64,000 nucleotides of DNA from JBOEGW01 sp050633625 (GCA_050633625.1 JBOEGW010000002.1:1-64000); one strand, 5' to 3'; shown: positions 44,903-53,066, counted from the first letter of the stretch. Numbers and translations are program-made. Notes: generated by a model not told the origin, from the sequence alone.

Positions 44903-45855
44903 GGCGCGATACCATACAGCCGAAACGTCGGTCGACCGGTCAGCTCACGCGCCACTCCCAATTCGACCAACCGATCACAAAGCCGCCGCGCCGCGCGATC
45001 TGTCATCGGAATAGTCGTCCCTTGGATCATCGGCGACAGCGCGGTCGAAGGTGCCACGGCATCCTCAGACAAAAACAGCGCAACGGCCGCATCGGATCCC
45101 TTGGCCCGCAGCTTCGGCGCGACTGCCTGAAGCGCGGCAGCGCGTTGAGCAAGGTCACATGAGCGGTGGACCGCATCTTCGATGGACTGCAGGATGCGCA
45201 GCTGAACCGCGAGTTCCGGCTCGTCCTCGTCCAGATCTCGTAGTATGGCCTTAGTAAGACAATGCGCCGAGACGGGCAAAACGACCGGCCAGTTCAAGAC
45301 TCGCGCCAGCACCACATCAGAGAACAGACAAGCAACCCGCTCCGCCCGGTCGTCCACCTCCAGCACCGAACGCATCACCGAAACGCACCCGACCAGCGGC
45401 CCATGGGTTTGACAGCGGGAAGCGGCCGATCGAAGCCAACCATCGACTTCCGTTTCAAGGTCCAATCCAACAAATGCCTTGAGCGCCGCATTCCAATCGC
45501 GCCCAGTTATGCGCAGCCGCGCCGCGTCGCGCCAGAAGGCCAAGAGATCTCCATCCGGACCACGTGCCTCACCCGCTGGCGTCAGATGAAAAGCGTCGCG
45601 GATATCGACCTCTCGCGCCATCCGCCCCTCTAGCTTTGAGGTTGCCGACGCGGCAGTCAGCGCCAATCGGTTGGCAAGCAATTTCACTGGCACGCCTCCG
45701 GATGGATCGCTGACCAGCTGATCGAGGATCGTAAGGGCCACACCAGACCGAAATGCCACAGTTTCAAGGGTTTCTGCACGCCCTGAGGTGACCCAGGCAG
45801 GAAGCTTCGGTAGGCTGATCAAGTCGTTTGAGACAGTGGCAGGCTGAAAGGTCAT
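44899..45855 (-). CDS. DUF1403 family protein
   Basis: About 318 residues from an ATG at MTFQPATVSND; a GTG 12 codons upstream is an alternative. It is helical and begins PAWVTSGRAETLETVAFRSG, then VPVKLLANRLALTAASATSK and AFHLTPAGEARGPDGDLLAF, the DUF1403 pattern I associate with alphaproteobacterial plasmids, usually next to ScpB. The C-terminal MTDRAARRLCDRLVELGVAR resembles a winged helix. Function is unknown; coupling to ScpB hints at segregation. It is divergent from the recombinase gene. Confidence 0.8.
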   Translation of the reverse strand: MTFQPATVSNDLISLPKLPAWVTSGRAETLETVAFRSGVALTILDQLVSDPSGGVPVKLLANRLALTAASATSKLEGRMAREVDIRDAFHLTPAGEARGPDGDLLAFWRDAARLRITGRDWNAALKAFVGLDLETEVDGWLRSAASRCQTHGPLVGCVSVMRSVLEVDDRAERVACLFSDVVLARVLNWPVVLPVSAHCLTKAILRDLDEDEPELAVQLRILQSIEDAVHRSCDLAQRAAALQAVAPKLRAKGSDAAVALFLSEDAVAPSTALSPMIQGTTIPMTDRAARRLCDRLVELGVARELTGRPTFRLYGIAP

Positions 45856-45930
45856 GCTAGAACGATACCTCAGCACGGCGCTTATATCCACAAAATATCA
45901 CGTAAACCGCCCCACTCTGTCAGTCTTTTC

Positions 45931-45961
45931 TATGTCCAATAAGTTTGCATTATCGGACATA
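45931..45961. promoter_or_regulatory. Large inverted repeat upstream of the recombinase
   Basis: TATGTCCAATAA and TTATCGGACATA form 12-base arms (one mismatch) around a 7-base centre, ending 7 bases before the recombinase start. It lies in the divergent promoter of recombinase and DUF1403. It could be an operator or an accessory recombination site. Confidence 0.6.
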
Positions 45962-45968
45962 AAGAGAT

Positions 45969-47078
45969 ATGCTCAGCGCCATGTCGGAAAACAACGAGAA
46001 ATCGCGCTCAAAGCCACCAAACGGGTCTTCGTTCAACGAGGACAACGAGAGAGATCGCCCGGACGGCGAAGCCTTGAACCTCCCTTCCTTTGTGGCGGGT
46101 TCAGGCAGCCTCGACCGGCTGGTCGATACCGCCCGCGACTACGCACGCGCTGCGGCCTCGGACAATACGCTGAAGGCCTACGCGAAAGACTGGGCGCATT
46201 TCGCGCGCTGGTGCCGGATTAAGGGCGCGGAGCCGCTGCCTCCTTCATCTGAAATGATCGGGCTCTACCTTGCGGACCTGGCGTCCGGAGCGGGCCCCTC
46301 GCCTGCCCTATCGGTCAGTACCATCGACCGCCGCCTGTCGGGCCTCGCCTGGAACTATGCGCAGCGCGGCTTTGCCCTCGATCGCAAGAACCGCCATATC
46401 GCCACCGTGCTGGCCGGGATCAAACGCAAACACGCCCGTCCGCCGGTGCAAAAGGAAGCGATCCTGGCCGAGGACATCCTCGCGATGGTCGCCACCTTGC
46501 CTTACGACCTGCGCGGTCTGCGAGATCGGGCCATCCTGCTCCTCGGCTATGCTGGGGGCCTCCGACGCTCGGAAATTGTCAGCCTCGACGTGCACAAGGA
46601 CGACACGCCGGACTCGGGCGGCTGGATCGAGATCTTCGACAAGGGAGCCCTGCTCACCCTCAATGCCAAGACCGGCTGGCGTGAGGTCGAGATCGGACGC
46701 GGCTCCAAGGACCAGACCTGCCCTGTCCATGCGCTCGAGCAATGGTTGCACTTCGCCAAGATCGACTTCGGCCCAATTTTCACCGGCACCTCGCGCGATG
46801 GCAAACGCGCCTCAGAAACCAGGTTGAACGACAAGCATGTCGCGCGCCTGATCAAGCGCACGGTTCTGGACGCCGGCATCCGGTCGGACCTGCCTGAGAA
46901 AGACCGCCTGGCGCTGTTCTCCGGCCATTCGTTGCGCGCCGGTCTCGCCAGCTCCGCCGAAGTCGACGAGCGCTACGTCCAGAAGCAGCTTGGCCACGCC
47001 TCGGCCGAGATGACCCGCCGCTATCAGCGCCGCCGCGACAGGTTCCGGGTAAACCTGACCAAAGCCGCCGGTCTCTGA
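45969..47078 (+). CDS. Tyrosine recombinase/integrase
   Basis: 369 residues. The N-terminal SAM-like domain (TLKAYAKDWAHFARWCRIKG) is followed by the catalytic domain with Arg I in YAGGLRRSEIVSL, the H-x-x-R box SGHSLRAGLAS, His in LGHASAEM and nucleophile Tyr in TRRYQRRRDR. All key residues are present. Beside repABC, such a recombinase probably resolves plasmid multimers. The end converges on repC with 12 bases between. A second ATG at residue 5 (MSENNEKS) could be the start. Confidence 0.92.
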   Translation: MLSAMSENNEKSRSKPPNGSSFNEDNERDRPDGEALNLPSFVAGSGSLDRLVDTARDYARAAASDNTLKAYAKDWAHFARWCRIKGAEPLPPSSEMIGLYLADLASGAGPSPALSVSTIDRRLSGLAWNYAQRGFALDRKNRHIATVLAGIKRKHARPPVQKEAILAEDILAMVATLPYDLRGLRDRAILLLGYAGGLRRSEIVSLDVHKDDTPDSGGWIEIFDKGALLTLNAKTGWREVEIGRGSKDQTCPVHALEQWLHFAKIDFGPIFTGTSRDGKRASETRLNDKHVARLIKRTVLDAGIRSDLPEKDRLALFSGHSLRAGLASSAEVDERYVQKQLGHASAEMTRRYQRRRDRFRVNLTKAAGL

Positions 47079-47090
47079 GCCCCTGCCCTA

Positions 47091-48371
47091 TCACGCCGCC
47101 TGCCCACTGAGCCTACCATAGAAGCTGCGCTCGAGATGCAGCTCCCCTGCCCCGGCTTTCTCTACCATGCCGCACAGATAGCCGCCCGGCGAGGCAACCT
47201 CGCCCGCACTGTGCTTCTCGAAGACGAGGGCAAACGCGGCCGTGGCCACCTGGGTGCCCATTCGGTCCTGCGCCACGTTCCAGGCATGCTCAGAGATACC
47301 GATCATCGGCCTGAGTTGTCCGGCAACCCGGTGCAGATCGCCCCAATCCTTCAGGAATCCACCCATATTGCGCGCCCAGGATGCGAATTCCGGACAGGCT
47401 TGCATGATTGTCGGCAGGTCGAGCGCTGTCCGCTTCTTGCGCACCTCGGCAACCCAGTCTTCCAGCTCCCTGTCAACCCGCTCTTCCGGTGGCGCATTGG
47501 GCACCACACCCGCCGCTTCCTCTTTTTCAGAGGAATTACTAGTTACAGGATTAAGTTGATTTGTAATTAGTATATGAGGTTCGGAAATGACCCCCCTGGG
47601 GTTCATTTCTTGAGTCTTCTTCGTGACTTGGGTATCGTTATTATCGGTGTTTTCCACAGGTTTCACCGCGCCAGTCGCTTTGAGATAGGCCGCCTCAACC
47701 CGTTCCTGGAGTTCCTTGAACCATGTGAGCAAACGCACCAGCTGTTCGGACGCTTCGTGTCGGCGTGGTAGCCGGTCGAGAAGCTCCTCAAAAAGCCCCG
47801 TGAATTGCCTCCAGGGCCCACGCAGCGCGCTGCTGAGAGCTGCCTCGATCCGGGCTCGGATCATCCGGCGCGCCACAGTGATCTGGCGCTTCAGGCGCTG
47901 GCAGAGTTCGCGCTCGGCCTGCAACTCGGTATGAAGTCCCTCGAACTCCTCGACACGGGCGGAAAGCGGTGAAAGATCGAAGCCATAGGCCTCGACGATC
48001 CGCCCCTCAGCGTCCCTGCGGCCCCACCGCTTGCCATTGGGGCTATCCTGGAAGGAGATCACGCCGATCTCAGCAAGACGCCGCGCGTGGCGCTTGAGGG
48101 CCGACAGGGAAAAGCCCGTCTGCTCCATCAGATAGGCGTTCGACGCCCAGACGATCGGGCGCTGCCCCTCCTCCCAGTCCTGAGCTTGCGTGAAGGCCCC
48201 GAGCGTGTCGAGGAGCATCATGTCGCCTGCCTTCAGGCCGATATGTGCCCCCACGCGCTTGAGTGCCACGAAGGCCCGTGTTTTGGGTATTGCTACCCGT
48301 TCACCGGCTTGGGCAAGTTGCTCAGCAACCCCAAGACCCGGTGTCGGCTTGCGCCAACCTGTATGTTTCAT
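47091..48371 (-). CDS. repC: RepC replication initiator
   Basis: 426 residues. The N-terminal DNA-binding half has GLKAGDMMLLDTLGAFTQAQ, RPIVWASNAYLMEQTGFSLS and LKRHARRLAEIGVISFQDSP, standard for RepC of repABC plasmids. The linker (residues about 230-285) is polar and coincides with an AT-rich DNA stretch that should be the origin. The C-terminal part (ASWARNMGGFLKDWGDLHRV, FEKHSAGEVASPGGYLCGMV) is the conserved RepC tail. The protein initiates replication at its own gene. Expression is expected to be limited by the antisense RNA just upstream. Confidence 0.95.
   Translation of the reverse strand: MKHTGWRKPTPGLGVAEQLAQAGERVAIPKTRAFVALKRVGAHIGLKAGDMMLLDTLGAFTQAQDWEEGQRPIVWASNAYLMEQTGFSLSALKRHARRLAEIGVISFQDSPNGKRWGRRDAEGRIVEAYGFDLSPLSARVEEFEGLHTELQAERELCQRLKRQITVARRMIRARIEAALSSALRGPWRQFTGLFEELLDRLPRRHEASEQLVRLLTWFKELQERVEAAYLKATGAVKPVENTDNNDTQVTKKTQEMNPRGVISEPHILITNQLNPVTSNSSEKEEAAGVVPNAPPEERVDRELEDWVAEVRKKRTALDLPTIMQACPEFASWARNMGGFLKDWGDLHRVAGQLRPMIGISEHAWNVAQDRMGTQVATAAFALVFEKHSAGEVASPGGYLCGMVEKAGAGELHLERSFYGRLSGQAA
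47521..47660. other. oriV: Probable replication origin inside repC
   Basis: This stretch is markedly AT-rich compared with the rest of repC (ATTACTAGTTACAGGATTAA and TTGTAATTAGTATATGAGG), and a DnaA-box-like TTTTCCACA lies at 47650-47658. In repABC plasmids the origin lies within repC in the linker-coding part. Position and composition support this; no initiator footprint can be seen. Confidence 0.6.
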
Positions 48372-48435
48372 GCCTGTTTCTCACCTCCGGTTAGTTGGAG
48401 GCAAAAGAAAGCCGTTCGCTCAGGAGCGTTCGTCG

Positions 48436-48464
48436 TTGACAGTGATTCGTGGGAGAGGTATCCT
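48436..48464 (+). promoter_or_regulatory. Sigma-70 type promoter of the antisense RNA
   Basis: TTGACA at 48436-48441 and TATCCT at 48459-48464 are separated by exactly 17 bases. The promoter points against repC, in the repB-repC gap, where repABC plasmids carry their counter-transcribed RNA gene. Confidence 0.75.
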
Positions 48465-48470
48465 CTAAGC

Positions 48471-48524
48471 GACCAAACTTTTCAGATTAGCTCTCAGGCC
48501 ACACTGCTTGGGGGCTTTTCTTTT
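48471..48524 (+). ncRNA. Counter-transcribed RNA (ctRNA, incompatibility RNA) of repABC
   Basis: Starting about 7 bases after the promoter and running to a terminator: AGCTCTC (48489-48495) pairs with GGGGGCT (48510-48516, two G-U pairs), followed by TTTCTTTT. The RNA would be about 50 nt and complementary to the repC leader, blocking repC translation. This is known for the repABC family; here promoter, hairpin and location are read directly. Confidence 0.75.
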
Positions 48525-48531
48525 GCCTAGA

Positions 48532-49527
48532 TCATTGTTCCGACTGCTCCTCTTTTGTCGCGAGGAAATCGCTGTAGAGCTGATCCAGTCGACCGGAGAG
48601 AAAGTCCCCGAACTCGGTTGAATCTTGCGCCGTTAGCGAAATACTGAATGCCTTACCGGACCGCCCGATGACGCCTTTGATGCGGCCTTTGCCGGCGGTC
48701 CAGGTGCGTTTTTTGGGCGCAGCGCGTGCTTTACGGCGCTTCGGCGCCCTGCCGGCTTCTGCCAGTTTGCTGTGCAAGAACTCGAAGCGAGCATCACTAT
48801 CAAGATGCTGAAACCCGTCAAACTCCAAGGCTTCTTTCAGGATCTTGTCATTCGCGGGCTCCAAAGCCAGCTTTTTGAAATCCTCCCAACGATCCCGTCC
48901 GATCTGCTTGGCTGGGCCAATCTGCTCGATAACGTCCCGCGGAACGTTCTGAGCCACCGAGAGCATGCGCGAAAGCAGTGTCCCATCAATGGTCAACGCA
49001 GCTTGGATCACATCCTTTGCCTGCCCCATATCCAAGAGATTCTTCGCGAACAGCGCCTTCTCGATGAACGAGAGATCTGCGCGTGCCGTATTTTCCTGCC
49101 CTTGAGCAAGAATGTGCGCCACATCGTCCATTGGTTTGACAACAGCGCGAACCTTACGGTTGAGCGCCGACGCAACTCGCACACGGCGATGCCCGAAGAC
49201 GATCATGTAGCGGCCGTCTAATTCCGGATGCGGGCGAAGCAATACTGGTGTGTCCTGGCGGCCGGCAGCGATCGATGCCTTCAGTTCATCGAACGCCTGA
49301 TCGTCATCACTGAGGCGATCCGAGACAAAGGACACGTCGATCAATTGTGGATCGATCTCCACAATCGTTTCCCCTTCGAGGAGACGCTTCGAGTTCTCCG
49401 CGAGGCTGTCGATTGAAACTTTCATCGACTTCGAAGCACCGCGCATTGCGTAACCAGAGCGGCCAGAATCCTTGGGTTGCTCAGGGGAACCGCTCATGAC
49501 GCTTTTCAGGAGGTCTTTCCGAGCCAT
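48532..49527 (-). CDS. repB: RepB partition protein (ParB family)
   Basis: 331 residues. ParB-like nuclease/CTP-binding fold: FDELKASIAAGRQDTPVLLR and GRYMIVFGHRRVRVASALNR (GHRR box), then helix-turn-helix DLSFIEKALFAKNLLDMGQA and AALTIDGTLLSRMLSVAQNV. The C-terminal end is basic (APKRRKARAAPKKRTWTAGK) with a dimerisation part. It binds the plasmid centromere and works with RepA. The start is the ATG of MARKDLLKSV. Two candidate centromere repeats lie between it and repA. Confidence 0.94.
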   Translation of the reverse strand: MARKDLLKSVMSGSPEQPKDSGRSGYAMRGASKSMKVSIDSLAENSKRLLEGETIVEIDPQLIDVSFVSDRLSDDDQAFDELKASIAAGRQDTPVLLRPHPELDGRYMIVFGHRRVRVASALNRKVRAVVKPMDDVAHILAQGQENTARADLSFIEKALFAKNLLDMGQAKDVIQAALTIDGTLLSRMLSVAQNVPRDVIEQIGPAKQIGRDRWEDFKKLALEPANDKILKEALEFDGFQHLDSDARFEFLHSKLAEAGRAPKRRKARAAPKKRTWTAGKGRIKGVIGRSGKAFSISLTAQDSTEFGDFLSGRLDQLYSDFLATKEEQSEQ

Positions 49528-49583
49528 CAAGCTAACTCCTTTGCTTTGCGATCCAGCCCACGCTCTGCACTCATCCGATCAGT

Positions 49584-49625
49584 TGCAAGGCTGTCAAAAT
49601 CGGAGATCTGCACGGCTGTCAAAAT
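49584..49625. repeat. parS: Direct repeats between repA and repB, candidate partition site
   Basis: TGCAAGGCTGTCAAAAT and TGCACGGCTGTCAAAAT, 25 bases apart start to start, occupy the repA-repB gap. A third copy (CTGCACGGCTGTCAAAA) lies upstream of repA at 51111-51127, in the same orientation. Recurrence only at the rep locus suggests RepB or RepA binding. It does not fit the 16-base palindrome known from rhizobial parS. Confidence 0.55.
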
Positions 49626-49630
49626 GTCGG

Positions 49631-50842
49631 TCATTCGCGCCCCCAGGCCTTGTGAATCAGCTCTGCGATCTCGTCGTTCACGTCGTTCAAAGAAGTGACA
49701 GCGCGATCATAGGTGGTCCGGACAAACTGCGACCGCTCGACTTCGTAGAGCGTCTGCTTCGTGATCCCTGCGTCGGATATCGCGGTCGATTTCAACACTG
49801 GAGCCGACAGCATCTGATTTGGAAACATTGCCTGGAGGAACCCGACCATCTGCTTTTGGGGGCCGTCCGTCGGTTCAAATCGCGTTACGAGGTAACGGAA
49901 CCACTTCAGGCGCATGTTCGCTCCAGCGTCACGGATCGTCTTCATGATCCCGCCCAACATCAGAAGAAACTGGCTCATCGACATGACGTCCAGCATCTGA
50001 GGATGGACGGTCACAATCACCGAAGATGAGGCCGTCAGAGCGGTGAGCGTCAGGTAGCCCAACTGAGGGGGGCAGTCGATTACGACCACATCATAGCGCT
50101 CATCAACCTCGCCGAGCGCTTTGGATATCCGAGTGAAGAAGGTTCGGCCCTCATGGGGGTCGCTGCTCGTCAGTGCAACCGGGGTATCATATTCGTACTC
50201 TTGCAGCTCGAGGCTTGCCGGAACGATATCCAGATTTGGAAAGTTTGTCGGTCGGATAACTTCGGAGATGGGCTTGCGCTCGACATCATACCGGAGTGTC
50301 TCATAGAGCGATGGCACGTTGTCGAGTTCAGGCTGAATACCGTGCAAAGCTGTCAGCGAAGCTTGAGGATCCAAGTCGATCGCAAGAACGCGATGCCCCT
50401 TCAGCGCCAAATGCTGAGCGAGATGAGCTGCGGTGGTGGTCTTTCCGCTTCCCCCTTTGAAGTTCACGACAGACACAACGTGCAACTCTTCGCCTGGCTG
50501 TCGGTAGGGCACATATCGACGCTTGCCGGGCCGACCATGTTTGTCCAGATAAGCTCTCAGCTCGAGCATCTGCTCCGCAGAGTAACTACGCCTTCCGGAT
50601 GACGACGTTTCAGGCTCGGGGCCTTTGCCCTCGAGGTGAAGCTTCTTGATGGTCGACTGGGTTACGCCAAGATAGTAGGCAACCTCCGCCAGCGAAAACT
50701 GACGTAGACCTTTCTGGGCATCTGGAGGATACTGTTCCTGCCGCAACATATTGAGACGGTCAGAAATCAACTCTCCCTGCTGAAGGATGATCTCGTCGAA
50801 GGGTTGATCCTTCGTATCAGCCGTAAATGACCTATCTCGCAT
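49631..50842 (-). CDS. repA: RepA partition ATPase (ParA family)
   Basis: 403 residues. A MerR-like helix-turn-helix near 49-68 (SLAEVAYYLGVTQSTIKKLH) precedes the deviant Walker A VNFKGGSGKTTTAAHLA near 125-140, switch I DLDPQASLTALHG and switch II VVIDCPPQLGYLTL. RepA segregates the plasmid with RepB and represses the operon. A hairpin ATCGCT-TTTTC-AGCGAT lies 18 bases upstream of the start, within the mRNA leader. The three genes are in the usual order on the reverse strand. Confidence 0.96.
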   Translation of the reverse strand: MRDRSFTADTKDQPFDEIILQQGELISDRLNMLRQEQYPPDAQKGLRQFSLAEVAYYLGVTQSTIKKLHLEGKGPEPETSSSGRRSYSAEQMLELRAYLDKHGRPGKRRYVPYRQPGEELHVVSVVNFKGGSGKTTTAAHLAQHLALKGHRVLAIDLDPQASLTALHGIQPELDNVPSLYETLRYDVERKPISEVIRPTNFPNLDIVPASLELQEYEYDTPVALTSSDPHEGRTFFTRISKALGEVDERYDVVVIDCPPQLGYLTLTALTASSSVIVTVHPQMLDVMSMSQFLLMLGGIMKTIRDAGANMRLKWFRYLVTRFEPTDGPQKQMVGFLQAMFPNQMLSAPVLKSTAISDAGITKQTLYEVERSQFVRTTYDRAVTSLNDVNDEIAELIHKAWGRE

Positions 50843-51303
50843 CCGCCTGCCCTCTAAATATCGCTTTTTCAGCGATTTCGCTCTTTAAAGTGTTATCTAC
50901 ACGGAAAAATGAGTCTTAACAACGATTTTCACCCAGAGGTTCGAACCCACTCGATGCACCAGGCGGTTTAGATGCGGCGACAACCTGTAGCGATCACGGA
51001 ACACCGCGACTCAATATATAGGGACAATAGCGACATCTTCGACGCAGATATTGGGTCACGTCTCGCGGCGAATCCTATCTAACCTTCTGTTTTATATTGA
51101 ATTTATGCGACTGCACGGCTGTCAAAACACATGCAGGTCTAGGACTCGAAACGCCCGACAGTACCTCGAAACCTAGGGTGCCAAAACGAACAGTATCGGC
51201 CGGGATTTACAAACGGACTATGATCATTTGCTGCCGTTCCGCTCTTCAATCACGGCAGACCAACATATAACCAAGTCGCTTCAGGGGCCTAGAAGGCAGC
51301 GGA
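50843..51303. other. repABC promoter and control region
   Basis: About 460 bases upstream of repA, AT-rich near 50880-50930 and 51010-51110. It holds the small hairpin at 50860-50876 and the third TGCACGGCTGTCAAAA repeat at 51111-51127. No gene is seen. The repA promoter must lie here; I could not single out -35 and -10 boxes with confidence. Confidence 0.55.
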
Positions 51304-51329
51304 AATCGGCTGGGTTGCCCCAGCCGATT
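51304..51329 (-). terminator. Stem-loop after DUF736 copy 2
   Basis: AATCGGCTGGG and CCCAGCCGATT form a perfect 11-base stem with a GCAA (GNRA) tetraloop on the gene strand, 7 bases after the stop. Only three T follow, so termination may be partial. Its sequence is unrelated to the terminator of copy 1, and the duplication ends between the stop codon and this hairpin. Confidence 0.65.
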
Positions 51330-51336
51330 CTTTGCG

Positions 51337-51675
51337 TCACGCGGCGTCTTTGGGACCCCAGGGGATGACGGCCTGCAGGGACAGATCGTCCTGGTTCGCG
51401 GCCTTGCCGAGGTTGGCGTTGAAGCCGTGGTCGCGGATGGTCAGCGTATAGTAGTCGGCGCCGGTCTCCTTGTTCTGCTTCTTCCAGATGCCGCCGCACT
51501 CGACCAGCTTGCCGCGCGGGGAGCGGCCGAGGACGCGGTGCGTGGGGGCCATCGGGTTCGTGCTCGCGACGGGTTCGACCGTGATGTCGAGGTCGAAGGT
51601 CAGGGTCGAAATGGAGCCGATCCCTTTTGCGGTTTCGATGTCGGCGCTGGTGAATTTGATGCAGTTCGTGGTCAT
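51337..51675 (-). CDS. DUF736 family protein, copy 2
   Basis: 112 residues, identical in length to copy 1 and differing at two positions (KGIGS and VASTNP). The same GGAGAAGAG precedes the ATG. It lies just behind the repABC control region, in the same orientation, and is followed by its own hairpin. DUF736 proteins are recurring companions of conjugative and integrative elements; their molecular role is unknown. Most of the nucleotide differences from copy 1 are silent, so both copies appear to be under selection. Confidence 0.9.
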   Translation of the reverse strand: MTTNCIKFTSADIETAKGIGSISTLTFDLDITVEPVASTNPMAPTHRVLGRSPRGKLVECGGIWKKQNKETGADYYTLTIRDHGFNANLGKAANQDDLSLQAVIPWGPKDAA

Positions 51676-51770
51676 TGCTCTTCTCCTTGTTTGCGTTGCA
51701 ATGATGGTCACCTTGCAGCTGGCCAAGGCCCGGCCACACCGAAGGCGAAGCGCAGCGGAGAGGGGCAGGC

Positions 51771-51826
51771 GCCGGTCTTTTTGCCTCGCGAGGAATGGCC
51801 CGCAGGGGCAGGGGAAAAAGATCGGC
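51771..51826 (-). ncRNA. Structured leader element B (upstream of DUF736 copy 2)
   Basis: Same outer stem as element A. The inner palindrome is CCTCGCGAGG in place of TCCGCGCGGA, so pairing is kept while sequence changes. The C(UGCG)G hairpin is conserved. A downstream block reading TCTCCGCTGCGCTTCG is also present. Confidence 0.6.
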
Positions 51827-51873
51827 GGCAACCTTTGTGGACGGGACGACAGCTGCGACCAGCATGTCATGCA

Positions 51874-52262
51874 ACTCAGACAAAAGGAGAAGTGCGGTGG
51901 CCGCGAAGCCGAGGGAGATGTTGCAAGTTGGCGATCTATCTTGAAGCCGACTTCTTAGCCCGGTGGAGCCGACAAGTCGCGCTCTCGGGAACAAGAAAAC
52001 CAATTTCAACGCAACGACGCTGGCTAAATGACCGAAGAAGTGAGGCTAGTAGTAATCTGGAAGAAGCCATAGGGCAGGGGGACCGGGTAGGAGAGTTTGC
52101 CTGTTGAGGACCCTCGGCTCCGAAGCGGTCATTAAGTTACCGTGCAGCTGATGGCGGCTACGAGCCCTAGGTTCGGGGTTTCTGCGACATGGCGAATGTC
52201 AGCTATAAGGGTCGTGCCACGCTCGAAGTACTCCAAGAAACTACCTTGTGACGAAGCAAACT
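51874..52262. other. Gap of about 390 bases, no gene recognised
   Basis: Holds the fading end of the DUF736 upstream repeat (to about 51928). Beyond that only short frames occur. The right end adjoins the stop of the nucleotidyltransferase gene without a clear terminator. Confidence 0.4.
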
Positions 52263-53066
52263 CTACAATTCGTAGGGTCGCTTGACACCTAAATCCTCTT
52301 TCAGCTTGGCCCAGGTCGCAGCTTCGAATTGCTCCGGCCACTCGACCCCTCTCTGCGCGGCAAGGCGGCGCGCTCGTGGTAAAAAGGCATTCGCGTAGGC
52401 AAGGTGTGTTGCAATCATCGCATCCCGCTCCGCGACCGGCGCAGGAAGGGCTGTAACCAACTCTTTTTGTTCTTCCGTCAGCAACCTATTCAGATGAAGC
52501 GCTCCACCTCGATCCGGCGCGGCGGTTTCTTCGACCAAAAGGTCGATTAGTTTGGTGCGCAGGTGGAAGATACCCGCGACACCGTTGATGTATTCTTCGC
52601 GGCCCGCTGCAAGATGCAGAAGCCCGAGTATGCGAATGAATTCCTCGATCTGACGGAACAGGCGCGCCGGTGAGGCCTTCGGTTGTGGTCGATCTTTCGG
52701 TAACTGGTCGTAACGAACGTCATGATCGAACAGAGGTCGAAGGCTTGCCTGATTCTGTGCTGCGAACTGTTCGGGCTTCAGGATGATCACATCCGTGCGT
52801 GTCCAGTCTGCGGTAATGGCGTTGATCAGCGCGGGACGAACATTCCGATCCCACCACATCACGATGTCGCCGGTGCGCGCGACAGCGGCCTTCCATGTTC
52901 CGGCGACCTCGTCGGTTGGCCCGTCTTCCGACACCAGAACGAAGTCGATGTCGCTATAAGCGTCTGCCCGCCCGTTGCCGAAGCTGCCGCTCAGGAAAAG
53001 GCCGCGAACGGCAGAATGATCGCGCAGTGCGTTGCTGATAGTCTCAATGACACGCTCTGACTTCAT
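52263..53066 (-). CDS. Nucleotidyltransferase-fold protein
   Basis: 267 residues. The polymerase-beta-type motif GLFLSGSFGNGRADAYSDID lies near residues 23-42, with two catalytic Asp in DAYSDIDF. The C-terminal half is helical (FIRILGLLHLAAGREEYING), like substrate-binding domains of aminoglycoside adenylyltransferases. It could be a resistance-type enzyme or a general NTase; the substrate cannot be read. The ATG is preceded by AAAGGAAGAG. Neighbours are a GNAT and a LysR gene. Confidence 0.8.
   Translation of the reverse strand: MKSERVIETISNALRDHSAVRGLFLSGSFGNGRADAYSDIDFVLVSEDGPTDEVAGTWKAAVARTGDIVMWWDRNVRPALINAITADWTRTDVIILKPEQFAAQNQASLRPLFDHDVRYDQLPKDRPQPKASPARLFRQIEEFIRILGLLHLAAGREEYINGVAGIFHLRTKLIDLLVEETAAPDRGGALHLNRLLTEEQKELVTALPAPVAERDAMIATHLAYANAFLPRARRLAAQRGVEWPEQFEAATWAKLKEDLGVKRPYEL

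Larger units (their letters stand above)
51337..51873. repeat. Long direct repeat, right copy (DUF736 gene plus leader)
   Basis: Partner of 23501-24036, same orientation, 27.8 kb away. Similarity falls off after CATGCAA but scattered identity continues to about 51928. Confidence 0.95.

Noticed and set aside
51281..52009. A 242-codon reverse frame across the DUF736 copy 2 locus
   Set aside because: Out-of-frame reading of the DUF736 gene and its leader; Arg/His/Gln-rich and matching the equivalent false frame at copy 1.
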